Part shown: positions 52,703-61,217 of the stretch, in pieces | How the letters are laid out: each line of letters opens with the position of its first letter | How positions within the stretch are numbered: position 1 is the stretch's first letter | Assembly (NCBI GenBank): GCA_030604135.1 | Contig: JAUVWL010000006.1 | Span: 124,001 to 188,000 of the forward strand | Direction of reading: 5' to 3' | DNA from: Burkholderiales bacterium | Lineage (GTDB): Bacteria > Pseudomonadota > Gammaproteobacteria > Burkholderiales > Burkholderiaceae_C | DNA length: 64,000 bases | Program-made: the position numbers and the translations under genes | The notes under the pieces: model-generated | What the model saw: the letters and a program-made list of their open reading frames with translations, nothing else | Database searches by the model: none | What the model was told of the DNA's origin: nothing

Positions 52703-53383
52703 ATGACAGCCTTGCCTCTTCCGCTGCTCTACACCTACCGCCGCTGCCCCTACGCCATGCGCGCCCGCATGGCGTTGTTGCAGGCCGGTGTGGCGTTCGA
52801 TGCACACGAGATCGTGCTGCGCAACAAACCCGCCGACATGGTCCGTGTGTCACCCAAGGGCACGGTGCCCGTGCTGAAGCTGGGCGACGGTTTGGTGCTT
52901 GAGCAGAGCCTGGACATCATGCGCTGGGCCTTCGAGGCAACCGGCGACGCCGATGGCTGGTGGACTCGATCGCAGTCCACGTCGAACATGGAGTTGATGT
53001 CGGCCTGCGACAGTGCGTTCAAGCACCATCTGGACCGCTACAAGTACCCCGAGCGTTTTGGCGACACGACCGATCGTAAACACCACCGGAGTCAGGCCGT
53101 TCAGGTGCTCCTGATCACACTGAACGAGCGACTGCAAACCAGTGCCCAGCTGGGCGGCGGTTCGCCATGCGCCGCCGACATCGGCATCTTCCCCTTCGTG
53201 CGGCAGTTCGCTGCCGTCGAGCCCGACTGGTTTGCCTCGCTGCCCCTGGTGGCCCTGACACGCTGGTTGCAGAGCTGGCTGGCCCACCCATTGTTTGCAG
53301 CTGCCATGGTCAAACTGAAGCCCAACCAGCCCGTGGGGTTCCCGGGCACACAGAGTTTCCAGACCACTGCACCCCATGCTTGA
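52703..53383 (+). CDS. Glutathione S-transferase-like protein
   Basis: A 226-residue soluble protein with an N-terminal thioredoxin-like GST domain: LYTYRRCPYAMRARMALLQAG (cited in part) with a CPYAMRAR catalytic-cysteine motif, then VSPKGTVPVLKLGDGLVLEQSLDIM. The C-terminal helical domain is shorter on motif. The CPY motif resembles the beta/omega-type glutathione transferases and maleylacetoacetate isomerases, but the substrate is unknown. The ATG follows TGTAAT by eight bases without a ribosome site. Its stop overlaps the next gene. Confidence 0.82.
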   Translation: MTALPLPLLYTYRRCPYAMRARMALLQAGVAFDAHEIVLRNKPADMVRVSPKGTVPVLKLGDGLVLEQSLDIMRWAFEATGDADGWWTRSQSTSNMELMSACDSAFKHHLDRYKYPERFGDTTDRKHHRSQAVQVLLITLNERLQTSAQLGGGSPCAADIGIFPFVRQFAAVEPDWFASLPLVALTRWLQSWLAHPLFAAAMVKLKPNQPVGFPGTQSFQTTAPHA

Positions 53384-53819
53384 CCCTGCATTGGACCCCT
53401 TCTACGACCGCGCGGTCAGTTGCCTGTCCGAGGCCGACGGCCACATGGACCGCCTTGCGGTGCCGCTGCAGACCCTGCTGATCGTCGAGTCGGCACAAGG
53501 CATCATCGAAAGTGGTGGGCTGGCGTACTTCTACGAGGCCGATTTTCCGAACAACCCGCCCTACGAGTCGTTTGCGGCAGCGTACCGCCGCATCGGCGCC
53601 GAGATGGCTGCGGCCTGCATCGAAGACTCGGCGGCGCTGTTTCCGTTTGCCGAACCGCACCTGTTTGCGCCCCTGCGCGAGCTGTGGCTGGAAAAAATGG
53701 CCGCCGACCCGGCCCATGCCTTCCACAGCCTGAGCGCGCGCATCGGTAACGACGACTCGGTGTGGCAGCGGCTCACCGACTATGTGAGACGTCACCGCGA
53801 CTCATTCGAGCCGGTGTGA
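53376..53819 (+). CDS. DUF4375/DMP19-like protein
   Basis: A 147-residue acidic cytoplasmic protein overlapping the GST gene by eight bases. Seen: LLIVESAQGIIESGGLAYFYEADF, ESFAAAYRRIGA and LEKMAADPAHAFHSL. The EsxGGLxxFxEND-like pattern is what I know from DUF4375 (DMP19) proteins. No active-site motif is evident. It is probably co-transcribed with the GST gene. Function is unknown. Confidence 0.6.
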   Translation: MLDPALDPFYDRAVSCLSEADGHMDRLAVPLQTLLIVESAQGIIESGGLAYFYEADFPNNPPYESFAAAYRRIGAEMAAACIEDSAALFPFAEPHLFAPLRELWLEKMAADPAHAFHSLSARIGNDDSVWQRLTDYVRRHRDSFEPV

Positions 53820-53862
53820 CGATTCAAGTGCGTTCAGCCCGATGCCATGCGGCCGCAGGCGC

Positions 53863-54291
53863 CTACCGCTTGCGAACCCGTCCGGCCTTTGCCGGCTTGG
53901 CTGCCGCCGTTCTGGTCTGCGAAGCCGCCTGTCTGAGCTGGCCCTGTGCCTGCTCCAGCCACAGCAAGGTTTCGGTGTGGGCAAGAAAGCGCCTCAGGTA
54001 GTGGGGCGAGAGCTCGCCCATACGTGCCAGGGTCTCGACCATGAGCCGCTGGGGGTTGAGCGGGCCGGCGTTCTGCGGGGCGCGCCGCCGGGCCTGCTGC
54101 ACCTGCAGCTCGGCGCCCAGGCGCTCCCAGGTTTCGCCGAAGCGCTGCGCGCTGCGCAGTGGCGGCCAGGGTGACCCACCCTGCTTTGCATCCAGTCCTT
54201 GCGTCACGCGCGCCGCCTGTGTGGCTTGCACGATGTGCGCGTTGAGCGAGGCCAGCGGAGACACCGGCGCAGGAGCTGCAGCCGGTTTCAT
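53863..54291 (-). CDS. DUF2894 protein of the DUF802 motor-like cluster
   Basis: A 142-residue soluble basic protein. N terminus APAPVSPLASLNAHIVQATQ, then LRSAQRFGETWERLGAELQV, a middle PLNPQRLMVETLARMGELSPHYLRRFL, and an Ala/Lys-rich tail ending RVRKR. The middle matches DUF2894, which accompanies the DUF802/OmpA pair. It overlaps the OmpA-like gene by four bases. No enzyme motif. The basic tail could contact nucleic acid or an acidic membrane surface, but this is inference. Confidence 0.7.
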   Translation of the reverse strand: MKPAAAPAPVSPLASLNAHIVQATQAARVTQGLDAKQGGSPWPPLRSAQRFGETWERLGAELQVQQARRRAPQNAGPLNPQRLMVETLARMGELSPHYLRRFLAHTETLLWLEQAQGQLRQAASQTRTAAAKPAKAGRVRKR

Positions 54292-54983
54292 GATGACGGC
54301 TTCGCCGGGTTCTGAACGGCGCCTGCCGCCGGGCTGGCCCGGGGCACGGGTGCCATCTCCACGCGCCGGTTGAGGGCCCGGCCCTTTTCGTCGGCGTTGC
54401 TGGCCACCGGTTGCTCGGCACCGAAGGCTGCGCTGAACAGGCGCGAGCGCGGCATGCCCTGGGCGATGAGGGTGCGGGTGACGGTCAGGGCGCGCTGGGC
54501 CGACAGGTCCAGGTTGTCCCTGAACTGCGTGTTGCCGGCGCTGACGGGCCGGTCGTCGGTGAAGCCGCTGACCATAAGCATGTCGTCGCGCTCTTCAAGG
54601 TAGACCCGCAGTGGGGGTACCAGGGCCTGCAGCAACTGTTCGCCTTCGGGGCGCAGCTGGGCCGAGTTGAGGTCGAACAGCACACTGCCGCTGATGCCGA
54701 TGCGGCCGTTGTCCAGGGTTATGCGGCCGCTGGCCAGGGGCACGGCCAGGGCTTTTTCCAGCGCCATGCGGCGGGCCTCTTCCTGCTGACGCCTTTCGAT
54801 CTCGGCCTGCAGGCTGTTGACCAGGTCGACCTGGGTCAGCAACACCCCGATGAACACCAGCACAAAGGCGCCCACCAGGCCGGCCATGAGATCACCGAAA
54901 ACCGACCAGACCGGCGCCGTGGTCTCGTCGGCTTCGTCGGCGTGCCGACCGTCGTCGGCCAATGGGTCCTGAAACGCGCTCAT
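54288..54983 (-). CDS. MotB/OmpA-like protein of the DUF802 cluster
   Basis: A 231-residue inner-membrane protein. A short cytoplasmic start leads to one membrane helix (residues about 27-49), with Asp31 in WSVFGDLMAGLVGAFVLVFI at the place where MotB, ZorB and ExbD keep their ion-binding aspartate. A coiled linker follows, then an OmpA domain (residues about 97-212) with SGSVLFDLNSAQLRPEG, GFTDDRPV and LNRRVEM, which should bind peptidoglycan. Its start shares one base with the DUF802 stop. The pair looks like an ion-driven stator; its purpose is unknown. Confidence 0.85.
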   Translation of the reverse strand: MSAFQDPLADDGRHADEADETTAPVWSVFGDLMAGLVGAFVLVFIGVLLTQVDLVNSLQAEIERRQQEEARRMALEKALAVPLASGRITLDNGRIGISGSVLFDLNSAQLRPEGEQLLQALVPPLRVYLEERDDMLMVSGFTDDRPVSAGNTQFRDNLDLSAQRALTVTRTLIAQGMPRSRLFSAAFGAEQPVASNADEKGRALNRRVEMAPVPRASPAAGAVQNPAKPSS

Positions 54984-57256
54984 CAGGCCGCTCCTGCAGT
55001 GGCTCTGGCCGGGGCCTTCAGCCGCCGCAGGTCTTCGATGATGCCTTGCTGGGCGCTGATGCTCAGGTCGATGACCTCGCGTGCCTGCGCCACGTAATAG
55101 GCCAGCTGCTCGTCGCTGCGCGCCAGCGACTGGTCGATGGCCGCCTGGACACCGTGCAGGCTTTGCACCAGTTGCTCGTGGCTGGCCGCCAGCTGCTGTG
55201 TGCCCTGCTCGAAAGCCAGGCCCAGGCTGGCCAGCTGGGCGGCGCTGTTGGCGGCCTGTTCTGCCATGGCCTCGGCACGGCCGGCCTGGGCGCCGACGGT
55301 GTCGGCAAACTGCTGGCCCACCCGGTCCAGCACGCCGGTGGCCGATTCGACCAGGTGCTCGATGGCTGTGCGCTGCTCGCCGGTGGTCTGCTGGACCTGC
55401 TGCAGCAGGGTACCGATCTGGCCAACCAGGTCGGCCCGCTCGGCCAGGGTGGCATTGTCACGTTCGGCCAGGCGCCCCATCTGCTCCCGCAGCTGCGCGA
55501 TGACCTCGGCAGCGGCTTTGGGGGCCTCTGATGCGGTTTGCATCAGGCGGGCCATGGGCGCTTCCAGGGCGCTGCCCAGCGTGGCCAGCTGCGTGGCCAG
55601 GGCCGCTTGCAGATCGGCCAGGCGCTGCACCGCCGCCTCGCCGCGGGCGGCTTCGTCCTTGCGCAGATCCTGCAGCTGCTGCGCCATGCCTTGCTGCCAG
55701 TCGCTGGCGCGCTGGGCCGCTGACTCGCTTCGTTGGGCTTCTTCACTGCGCAGGGCCGCCAGTTCGCTTCGCCACAGGGCCGCCAGTGTGTCCATGCGCT
55801 GGCCATGTTCCCGGGTCCAGGCGGCTTCCGATTCAGCCCGTGCCTGCACCAGCGCCTCGGTCTGTTCGATGAGGCGGGTGACCGCCTGGAGGTTGCGGGC
55901 AGCCAGTTCGCTGCTTTGCTCCGTGATGGCGCTGGCGGTGGCCTGCAGCGACTCCAGCACGGATTGCTGGCGGGCCTGGGCCTGTTCGCCGGCCTGCTGC
56001 CATTCGTGGCCCAGTGTGCGACTCAGCTGCTCCAGGGCAGTGCTCAGCGCCTGTTGCTGCTGTTGTTCGGCCTGGCGGCGTTCGTCCTGCGCACGCTCCT
56101 GCGCGGCCTGCACGCTGGCCAGCAGCTGGGCCGTGCGTTGCTCGAAGCGGGCATTGAAGTCGGCCAGGGTCTGGTCCAGGCCTTGCAGCAGCCGATCGGC
56201 GCCCTGCTCGTGCCGCGCCAGGGCGCGGGTCCAGGTGTCGGACACGGCGGCGGTGGTGGCACCGAACTGGGCCGACAGGCCGGCCAGCTGCGCCTGCACG
56301 GCCTGGCTGACACCCTCTTGCAAGCGCGTGGATTCGGCGGCCATGCCCGCCATGGCCTGTTTCACCATGGGCTGCAGACCTTCGGTGGCGGCGCGGGCGC
56401 TGGCGGCCAGGCTCTCTTGCAGGGACTGCTGCACCGACCGGGACAATTCGGTGTAGGCCGCCGCTGCGTCGCGCTGAAACGCGGCTTGACGGGCCAGCAA
56501 GTGCTCGTCGAGTTGCTGGCTGCGGCGCTCCATCTGCTCGATCAGGGTCTGCAGGTGCTGGGCCGCAGCCGGCAGCGCGTCGGCCTGGCGCTGCAGCGCC
56601 TCGTGGCTTTGTTGGCGCTGGTGGGCCGCCGTGAAGGGGCGCAAGCTGGTGGCGGCCAGCACATCCAGCGCGCGCAGGGCCTGGTTGCGCTCGCGCCGCG
56701 CCACGGTGGCCATCAGTCCCAGCATCGCCGAGGTGGCCACACCAGCCACCGAGGTGCCAAAAGACAGCCCCAGCCCTTTGATGGGCGCCGCCAGGGCGCT
56801 GCGGATGGCTGTCAGGTCGGCCGAGCCTTCGAGTGCAAACACGGCGCCCTTGAAGGTGACCACCATGCCCAGGAAGGTGCCCAGCATGCCCAGCATCACC
56901 AGCAGGCCCACCAGATAGGGGGTGAGCGCGGGTCCAGGGAAAGCGCCGCGCTCGTTCTCGATGCGCTGGCGCACCGCGTCCTGCAGGCCGGCCGGCACGG
57001 CGGGCAGCCAGTCGGCCAGTCGCGCCAGGGGTTGAGGCAGGGCCGCCATGGCCGACCTGAGCTGCCCGGTGCCCTGGGCAAAGCGGCGCAGTTCCCAGGC
57101 CCCGGTCAGGTACACCAGGCCGATGAGCAGGGTCATGCCCAGCGCAAACGCACTGGTGCCGACAAAACCGCTGGCCACCCAGCCAACAACGGCCAGACCG
57201 GTGACAAAAGCCAGAACAAACAGGATGCGGGAAGAACGGGAGGTCTCGGGTGTCAT
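54983..57256 (-). CDS. DUF802 MotA/ExbB-like protein with long coiled-coil tail
   Basis: A 757-residue inner-membrane protein. Four membrane segments fall in residues about 11-184: the third contains LVMLGMLGTFLGMVVTFKG and the fourth GLGLSFGTSVAGVATSAMLGLM, the two segments conserved in MotA, TolQ and ExbB. From about residue 205 to 740 comes a Gln/Ala/Glu-rich coiled coil (DUF802 region) without globular breaks, a layout like ZorA of Zorya. It would form the stator with the MotB-like protein. No ZorC, ZorD or ZorE is present. It overlaps DUF3348 by four bases. Confidence 0.85.
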   Translation of the reverse strand: MTPETSRSSRILFVLAFVTGLAVVGWVASGFVGTSAFALGMTLLIGLVYLTGAWELRRFAQGTGQLRSAMAALPQPLARLADWLPAVPAGLQDAVRQRIENERGAFPGPALTPYLVGLLVMLGMLGTFLGMVVTFKGAVFALEGSADLTAIRSALAAPIKGLGLSFGTSVAGVATSAMLGLMATVARRERNQALRALDVLAATSLRPFTAAHQRQQSHEALQRQADALPAAAQHLQTLIEQMERRSQQLDEHLLARQAAFQRDAAAAYTELSRSVQQSLQESLAASARAATEGLQPMVKQAMAGMAAESTRLQEGVSQAVQAQLAGLSAQFGATTAAVSDTWTRALARHEQGADRLLQGLDQTLADFNARFEQRTAQLLASVQAAQERAQDERRQAEQQQQQALSTALEQLSRTLGHEWQQAGEQAQARQQSVLESLQATASAITEQSSELAARNLQAVTRLIEQTEALVQARAESEAAWTREHGQRMDTLAALWRSELAALRSEEAQRSESAAQRASDWQQGMAQQLQDLRKDEAARGEAAVQRLADLQAALATQLATLGSALEAPMARLMQTASEAPKAAAEVIAQLREQMGRLAERDNATLAERADLVGQIGTLLQQVQQTTGEQRTAIEHLVESATGVLDRVGQQFADTVGAQAGRAEAMAEQAANSAAQLASLGLAFEQGTQQLAASHEQLVQSLHGVQAAIDQSLARSDEQLAYYVAQAREVIDLSISAQQGIIEDLRRLKAPARATAGAA

Positions 57257-57933
57257 GGATCCAGGGATTCAATCAGGCCGACGACCGGCAACAGGCGCAG
57301 GTCCAGCTCGGCCAGCATGAGCTGCTCAAATTCGTTGGCAAAGGTCTGTAGCCAGGCCAAGGTGTCGGGTTCGTCGGGTTTACGGCTTTGCGCACCCTGC
57401 TGCCGCAGCGCCACAAATCGCGCCCGCAGAAAGCTCGGCAGGCTGGTCAGCAGGCGCTGCTCACGCCCCGAAAACAGCGGGTCCATGACCGCATCCAGGG
57501 CGGCCAGCTCCGGGTTAACCTGGGCCAGTTGCTGGCGCACATGCTGGCGCAGGGCATCCACCCCCATCTCCATGCGCCGCTGCAGGTCGTTCAGACGCTG
57601 GTGGTAGAGGGCAAATTCGGTGTCCAGATCGTTCGGGTCGGGTTGATGGCCAGGGTCGACTGTCAGGACGGACCGGGTCAGTGTGGCGCGCAGGCGATCA
57701 AGCTCCTGCTGCAGTTGCACCTGCAGGCCATCCCCCTGCCTGCGGACACCGACGTGCGCCGCGGCCACCAGCTGAGCCTGGGCGGCATGCAACTTGATGG
57801 CCTCGGCCACGTGCAGCCACTGGCCCAGCCGCTCGGCCACGTCCTGGTGGGGCGCGTCGACGCCGTCTGGCCGCCAGCTGGAGAGCTGGCGCACCAGAGC
57901 GGTGGATGGCGTGGGTCGAAAGGAAGGGCGCAA
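57253..57933 (-). CDS. DUF3348 protein of the DUF802 motor-like cluster
   Basis: A 226-residue soluble, mainly helical protein. Seen: PTPSTALVRQLSSWRP at the start, HVAEAIKLHAAQAQLVAA, YHQRLNDLQRRMEMGVDALRQHVR, and SFLRARFVALRQQGA, typical of DUF3348. It starts at TTG 57933, since an in-frame stop lies four codons upstream and the N-terminal motif is needed. It is the first gene of the four-gene set. The 183-bp gap upstream holds no gene and may carry the promoter. Confidence 0.75.
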   Translation of the reverse strand: MRPSFRPTPSTALVRQLSSWRPDGVDAPHQDVAERLGQWLHVAEAIKLHAAQAQLVAAAHVGVRRQGDGLQVQLQQELDRLRATLTRSVLTVDPGHQPDPNDLDTEFALYHQRLNDLQRRMEMGVDALRQHVRQQLAQVNPELAALDAVMDPLFSGREQRLLTSLPSFLRARFVALRQQGAQSRKPDEPDTLAWLQTFANEFEQLMLAELDLRLLPVVGLIESLDP

Positions 57934-58116
57934 AACGGTTCACAGCGCCCGATCGGGCGTCTGGATAAGACAAAAACCAGGGGTGGGCGGCCGGTTGGGT
58001 GGGCCGCGTCCGGGCCGGCGCGGGCGCCGGTGGCAGGCCGATATTAGAAACGATTGGCAGACCCGGTTTGTAACCGCCGGTCCGGGCCAGTCACGCCCCC
58101 GGAGGCCAGAGAGCAA

Positions 58117-59430
58117 TCAGCGCACCAGAATCGCCCGGAAATCGTTCACATTCGTGTGGGTGGGACCGGTGAACACCAGATCACCCAGGGGCTCGAAGTA
58201 CCCATAGGCGTCGTTGCGGGCCAGGTGGTCGGCCAGCTTCAAACCCCGGTCCGCCGCCCGCGCCAGGGTGTCGGGCGTCACCAAGGCCCCGGCGTTGTCC
58301 TCCACCCCGTCAATGCCGTCGGTGTCGGCCGCCAGTGCCCAGACACTCGGCTGGCCGCCCAGCGCCTGGGCCAAGCCCATGCAGAACTCGCCGGCCCGCC
58401 CGCCCCGCCCTTTGGGCTGGCCTTCGGGGCGCGGGCGCACCGTCACCGTGGTCTCGCCGCCGCTGAGGATGACGCAGGGTGCCTGGAAGCTGCTGCGGCC
58501 CAGAGCGGTGGAGCGCGCCAGCGCGGCATGCACCTTGCCCACCTCGCGCGATTCGCCTTCGATTTCATCACTCAGGATGTAGGCCCGCAGCCCCAGCGCA
58601 CGGGCCGCTTCGGCGGCCGCTTCCAGGCTTTGCTGCGGCGTGGCGATCAGGTGGGTGGTGCAACGTTCCAGCCGGAAATCGCCCGGCTTGGGGGTTTCGA
58701 GTGCGCCCGCTTCCAGTTGCTGCTTCACCACCGCAGGGACGTCGATGCCATAGCGCCGCAGGATCTCCAGGGCGTCGGCGCAGGTGCTGGCGTCGGCCAC
58801 CGTGGGCCCGCTGGCGATGACACTCACATCGTCGCCCGGCACATCGCTGATGGTCAGCGTGACAACCCGCGCCGGGGCACAGGCTGCGGCCAGGCGCCCG
58901 CCCTTGATGGCCGAGAGGTGCTTTCTCACCGTGTTCATTTCGCCGATGTGTGCGCCACTGTCCAGCAGCTGTCGGTTGATGCACTGCTTGTCTTGCAGCG
59001 TCAGCCCCTCGCACGGCAGCGTCAGCAGCGCCGAGCCGCCGCCCGAGATCAGGCACAGCACCAGATCGTCTTCGGTCAGGCCTTGCGTCAGCGCGAGGAT
59101 GCGCTGCGCGGCTTGCAGACCGGCTGCATCGGGCACGGGGTGCGCGGCCTCGACTACCTCGATGCGCTGTGCCAGGCCCTCGGGCCGCGGTGGCGTGTGG
59201 CAGTAGCGCGTGACCACCATGCCCGACAGCGGTGCGTCCGCAGGCCACAGGGCTTCGACCGCGTGCGCCATCGCCCCGCCCGCCTTGCCCGCACCCAGCA
59301 CCAGCGTGCGGCCCTTCGGTGGCGCAGGCAAATGGGCGGCGGTGTTGTGCAGCGGCAGCGCCCGCTTCACCGCCGCGTCATACAGGTGGCGCAGCAGGGC
59401 ACGGGGGTCGTTCAGGCTGGGGGGTGTCAT
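58117..59430 (-). CDS. Glycerate 2-kinase (GckA/TtuD type)
   Basis: A 437-residue kinase that phosphorylates glycerate, probably giving 2-phosphoglycerate. Seen: N-terminal GRTLVLGAGKAGGAM, LCLISGGGSALLTLP, NTVRKHLSAIKGGRLA, and the MOFRL-domain end with ILSGGETTVTV, GRGGRAGEFCMGLA and the ALAADTDGIDGVEDNAG segment. It follows glxR in an operon that turns glyoxylate into a glycolytic intermediate. The ATG at 59430 is preferred over a GTG three codons upstream. Confidence 0.92.
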   Translation of the reverse strand: MTPPSLNDPRALLRHLYDAAVKRALPLHNTAAHLPAPPKGRTLVLGAGKAGGAMAHAVEALWPADAPLSGMVVTRYCHTPPRPEGLAQRIEVVEAAHPVPDAAGLQAAQRILALTQGLTEDDLVLCLISGGGSALLTLPCEGLTLQDKQCINRQLLDSGAHIGEMNTVRKHLSAIKGGRLAAACAPARVVTLTISDVPGDDVSVIASGPTVADASTCADALEILRRYGIDVPAVVKQQLEAGALETPKPGDFRLERCTTHLIATPQQSLEAAAEAARALGLRAYILSDEIEGESREVGKVHAALARSTALGRSSFQAPCVILSGGETTVTVRPRPEGQPKGRGGRAGEFCMGLAQALGGQPSVWALAADTDGIDGVEDNAGALVTPDTLARAADRGLKLADHLARNDAYGYFEPLGDLVFTGPTHTNVNDFRAILVR

Positions 59431-59453
59431 CGTCGCCACAGTCTAGCGGAGCA

Positions 59454-60362
59454 TCAAGCCTCGGGGGCCGAGGCTATTTCATGCCCTGCCATGACTTCGA
59501 GCGAACGGCACAGCGCGGAATGGTCCAGCCCCGCCATGCCGTGGGCCGCGCAGCACTGCATCAGTTGCGCCGCACTGGCCGTGTTGGGCAGGCTCACGCC
59601 CAGTTCCTTCGCGCCCTGCAGCGCGAGGTTCAAATCCTTCTGGTGCAGCTCGATGCGAAAGCCCGGGTTGAAGGTGCGCTTGACCATGCGTTCGCCGTGC
59701 ACCTCCAGAATGCGGCTGGCCGCGAAGCCGCCCATCAACGCGTGACGCACCTTGGCCGGGTCGGCGCCGGCCTTGCTGGCGAACAGCAGAGCCTCGGCCA
59801 CCGCTTCGATGTTCAGCGCCACGATGATCTGGTTGGCCACCTTGGTGGTCTGGCCGTCACCGTTGCCGCCGACCAGGGTGATGTGCTTGCCCATGGCCTC
59901 GAACAGCGGCTTGACGCGCTCGAAGGCCGCCTCGGGGCCGCCGACCATGATGGTCAGGCTGCCGGCCTTGGCGCCCACCTCGCCGCCGCTGACCGGCGCG
60001 TCCAGGTAGTCGCCACCCAGGGCGTTGATCTGCCTCGCGAACTGCTTGGTGGCCATGGGGCTGATGGAGCTCATGTCCACCACCACCTTTCCAGCCGACA
60101 GGCCTTTGGCCACGCCGGTCTCGCCGAACAGCACGTCCTGCACGTGCGGCGTGTCCGGCACCATGGTGATGATCACGTCGGCGCGCTTGGCCACCTCGGT
60201 GGCGTTGGTGCAGACCGTCGCCCCCGCCTCGGCGAGTTCGGCCGGGATCTTGCTGCGGCTGGCCACGAACAGGGTGTGGCCGGCCTTGATGAGGTTCAGC
60301 GCCATGGGCGTGCCCATGATGCCCAGGCCGATGAAGCCGACTCTCGTTCCGCTCTTGGTCAT
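59454..60362 (-). CDS. glxR: Tartronate semialdehyde reductase
   Basis: A 302-residue beta-hydroxyacid dehydrogenase. Seen: the NAD(P) motif RVGFIGLGIMGTPMALNLIK, DVIITMVPDTPHVQ, the substrate-binding DAPVSGGEVGAKAGSLTIMV segment (cited in part), and the catalytic lysine in GQTTKVANQIIVALNIEA. It reduces tartronate semialdehyde from Gcl (or Hyi) to glycerate. The ATG follows a GAGGAGA site. It lies 26 bases after hyi and 23 before the kinase gene. Confidence 0.93.
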   Translation of the reverse strand: MTKSGTRVGFIGLGIMGTPMALNLIKAGHTLFVASRSKIPAELAEAGATVCTNATEVAKRADVIITMVPDTPHVQDVLFGETGVAKGLSAGKVVVDMSSISPMATKQFARQINALGGDYLDAPVSGGEVGAKAGSLTIMVGGPEAAFERVKPLFEAMGKHITLVGGNGDGQTTKVANQIIVALNIEAVAEALLFASKAGADPAKVRHALMGGFAASRILEVHGERMVKRTFNPGFRIELHQKDLNLALQGAKELGVSLPNTASAAQLMQCCAAHGMAGLDHSALCRSLEVMAGHEIASAPEA

Positions 60363-60388
60363 GTGTCTTGTCTCCTCGTGGGTTCTGT

Positions 60389-61186
60389 TCATAGCTGTTG
60401 TCCGTGCGCGGCGACCCACGACAGGCCCCGGTCGGTACCGCCTGGCGTGGCGTCTTTCGGCTTGTATTCACAACCGATCCAGCCGGCGTAGCCCAACGCG
60501 TCGATGTGGTCGAACAGGTTGCGGTGGTGGATCTCGCCGGTGCCAGGCTCATGGCGGCCGGGCGTGTCGGCCAGCTGCATGTGTGCGATGTGCGGCAGCA
60601 GGTCCCGGAGGGTGTTGCACAACTCGCCTTCCATGCGCTGCGCGTGGTAGATGTCGTACTGCAGGAACACGTTGTCCGCGCCCACCTCGTCCATCAACGC
60701 AATCGCCTGGCGCGGGCGGTTGACGAAGTAACCCGGCATGTCGAAGGTGTTGATGGGCTCGATCAGCAGCGGCAGGCCCAGCTGCTTCGCCTCGGCCGCG
60801 GCAAAGCGCACGTTGGACACCCAGGTGGCGCGCGCCTGCGCCTCGCTCACGCCCGCCGGCATGAGGCCGGCCATGCAGTGCCAGCGCTGCACGCCGATCA
60901 CCGGCGCGTAGGTGGCGGCCTTGGCCACCCCGGCGCGGAACTCGTTTTCCCGGCCCGGGATGCAGGCGATGCCCCGCTCGCCCGCGGCCCAGTCGCCCGG
61001 CGGCAGGTTGTGCAGCACCAGCTGCAGGCCGTTTCGCTGCAGGCGCTCTGCTATGTCTTCGGCGTTGAAATCGTAGGGAAACAGGAACTCCACGGCCTTG
61101 AAGCCAGCCTTCGCCGCCGCGTCGAAGCGGTCGAGGAAAGGCAGCTCGTTCCAGAGCATGGAGAGGTTGGCAGCGAATTGCGGCAT
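60389..61186 (-). CDS. hyi: Hydroxypyruvate isomerase
   Basis: A 265-residue TIM-barrel isomerase that interconverts hydroxypyruvate and tartronate semialdehyde. Seen: FAANLSMLWNELPFLDRF at the start, VEFLFPYDF, LVLHNLPPGDWAAGERGIAC, LIEPINTFDMPGYFV and FLQYDIYHAQRMEG, with metal-ligand Glu and Asp. The family fit is complete. It is the second gene after gcl, with a 31-bp gap. Confidence 0.93.
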   Translation of the reverse strand: MPQFAANLSMLWNELPFLDRFDAAAKAGFKAVEFLFPYDFNAEDIAERLQRNGLQLVLHNLPPGDWAAGERGIACIPGRENEFRAGVAKAATYAPVIGVQRWHCMAGLMPAGVSEAQARATWVSNVRFAAAEAKQLGLPLLIEPINTFDMPGYFVNRPRQAIALMDEVGADNVFLQYDIYHAQRMEGELCNTLRDLLPHIAHMQLADTPGRHEPGTGEIHHRNLFDHIDALGYAGWIGCEYKPKDATPGGTDRGLSWVAAHGQQL

Positions 61187-61217
61187 GTGTGGATTCCTTT
61201 GTTGTTGTGAGCCGGGC

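Noticed and set aside
53863..57933. Zorya defence system
   Set aside because: The ZorA- and ZorB-like architecture is there, but ZorC, ZorD and ZorE (helicase or nuclease) are absent and the partners are DUF3348 and DUF2894, so a defence label is not justified.
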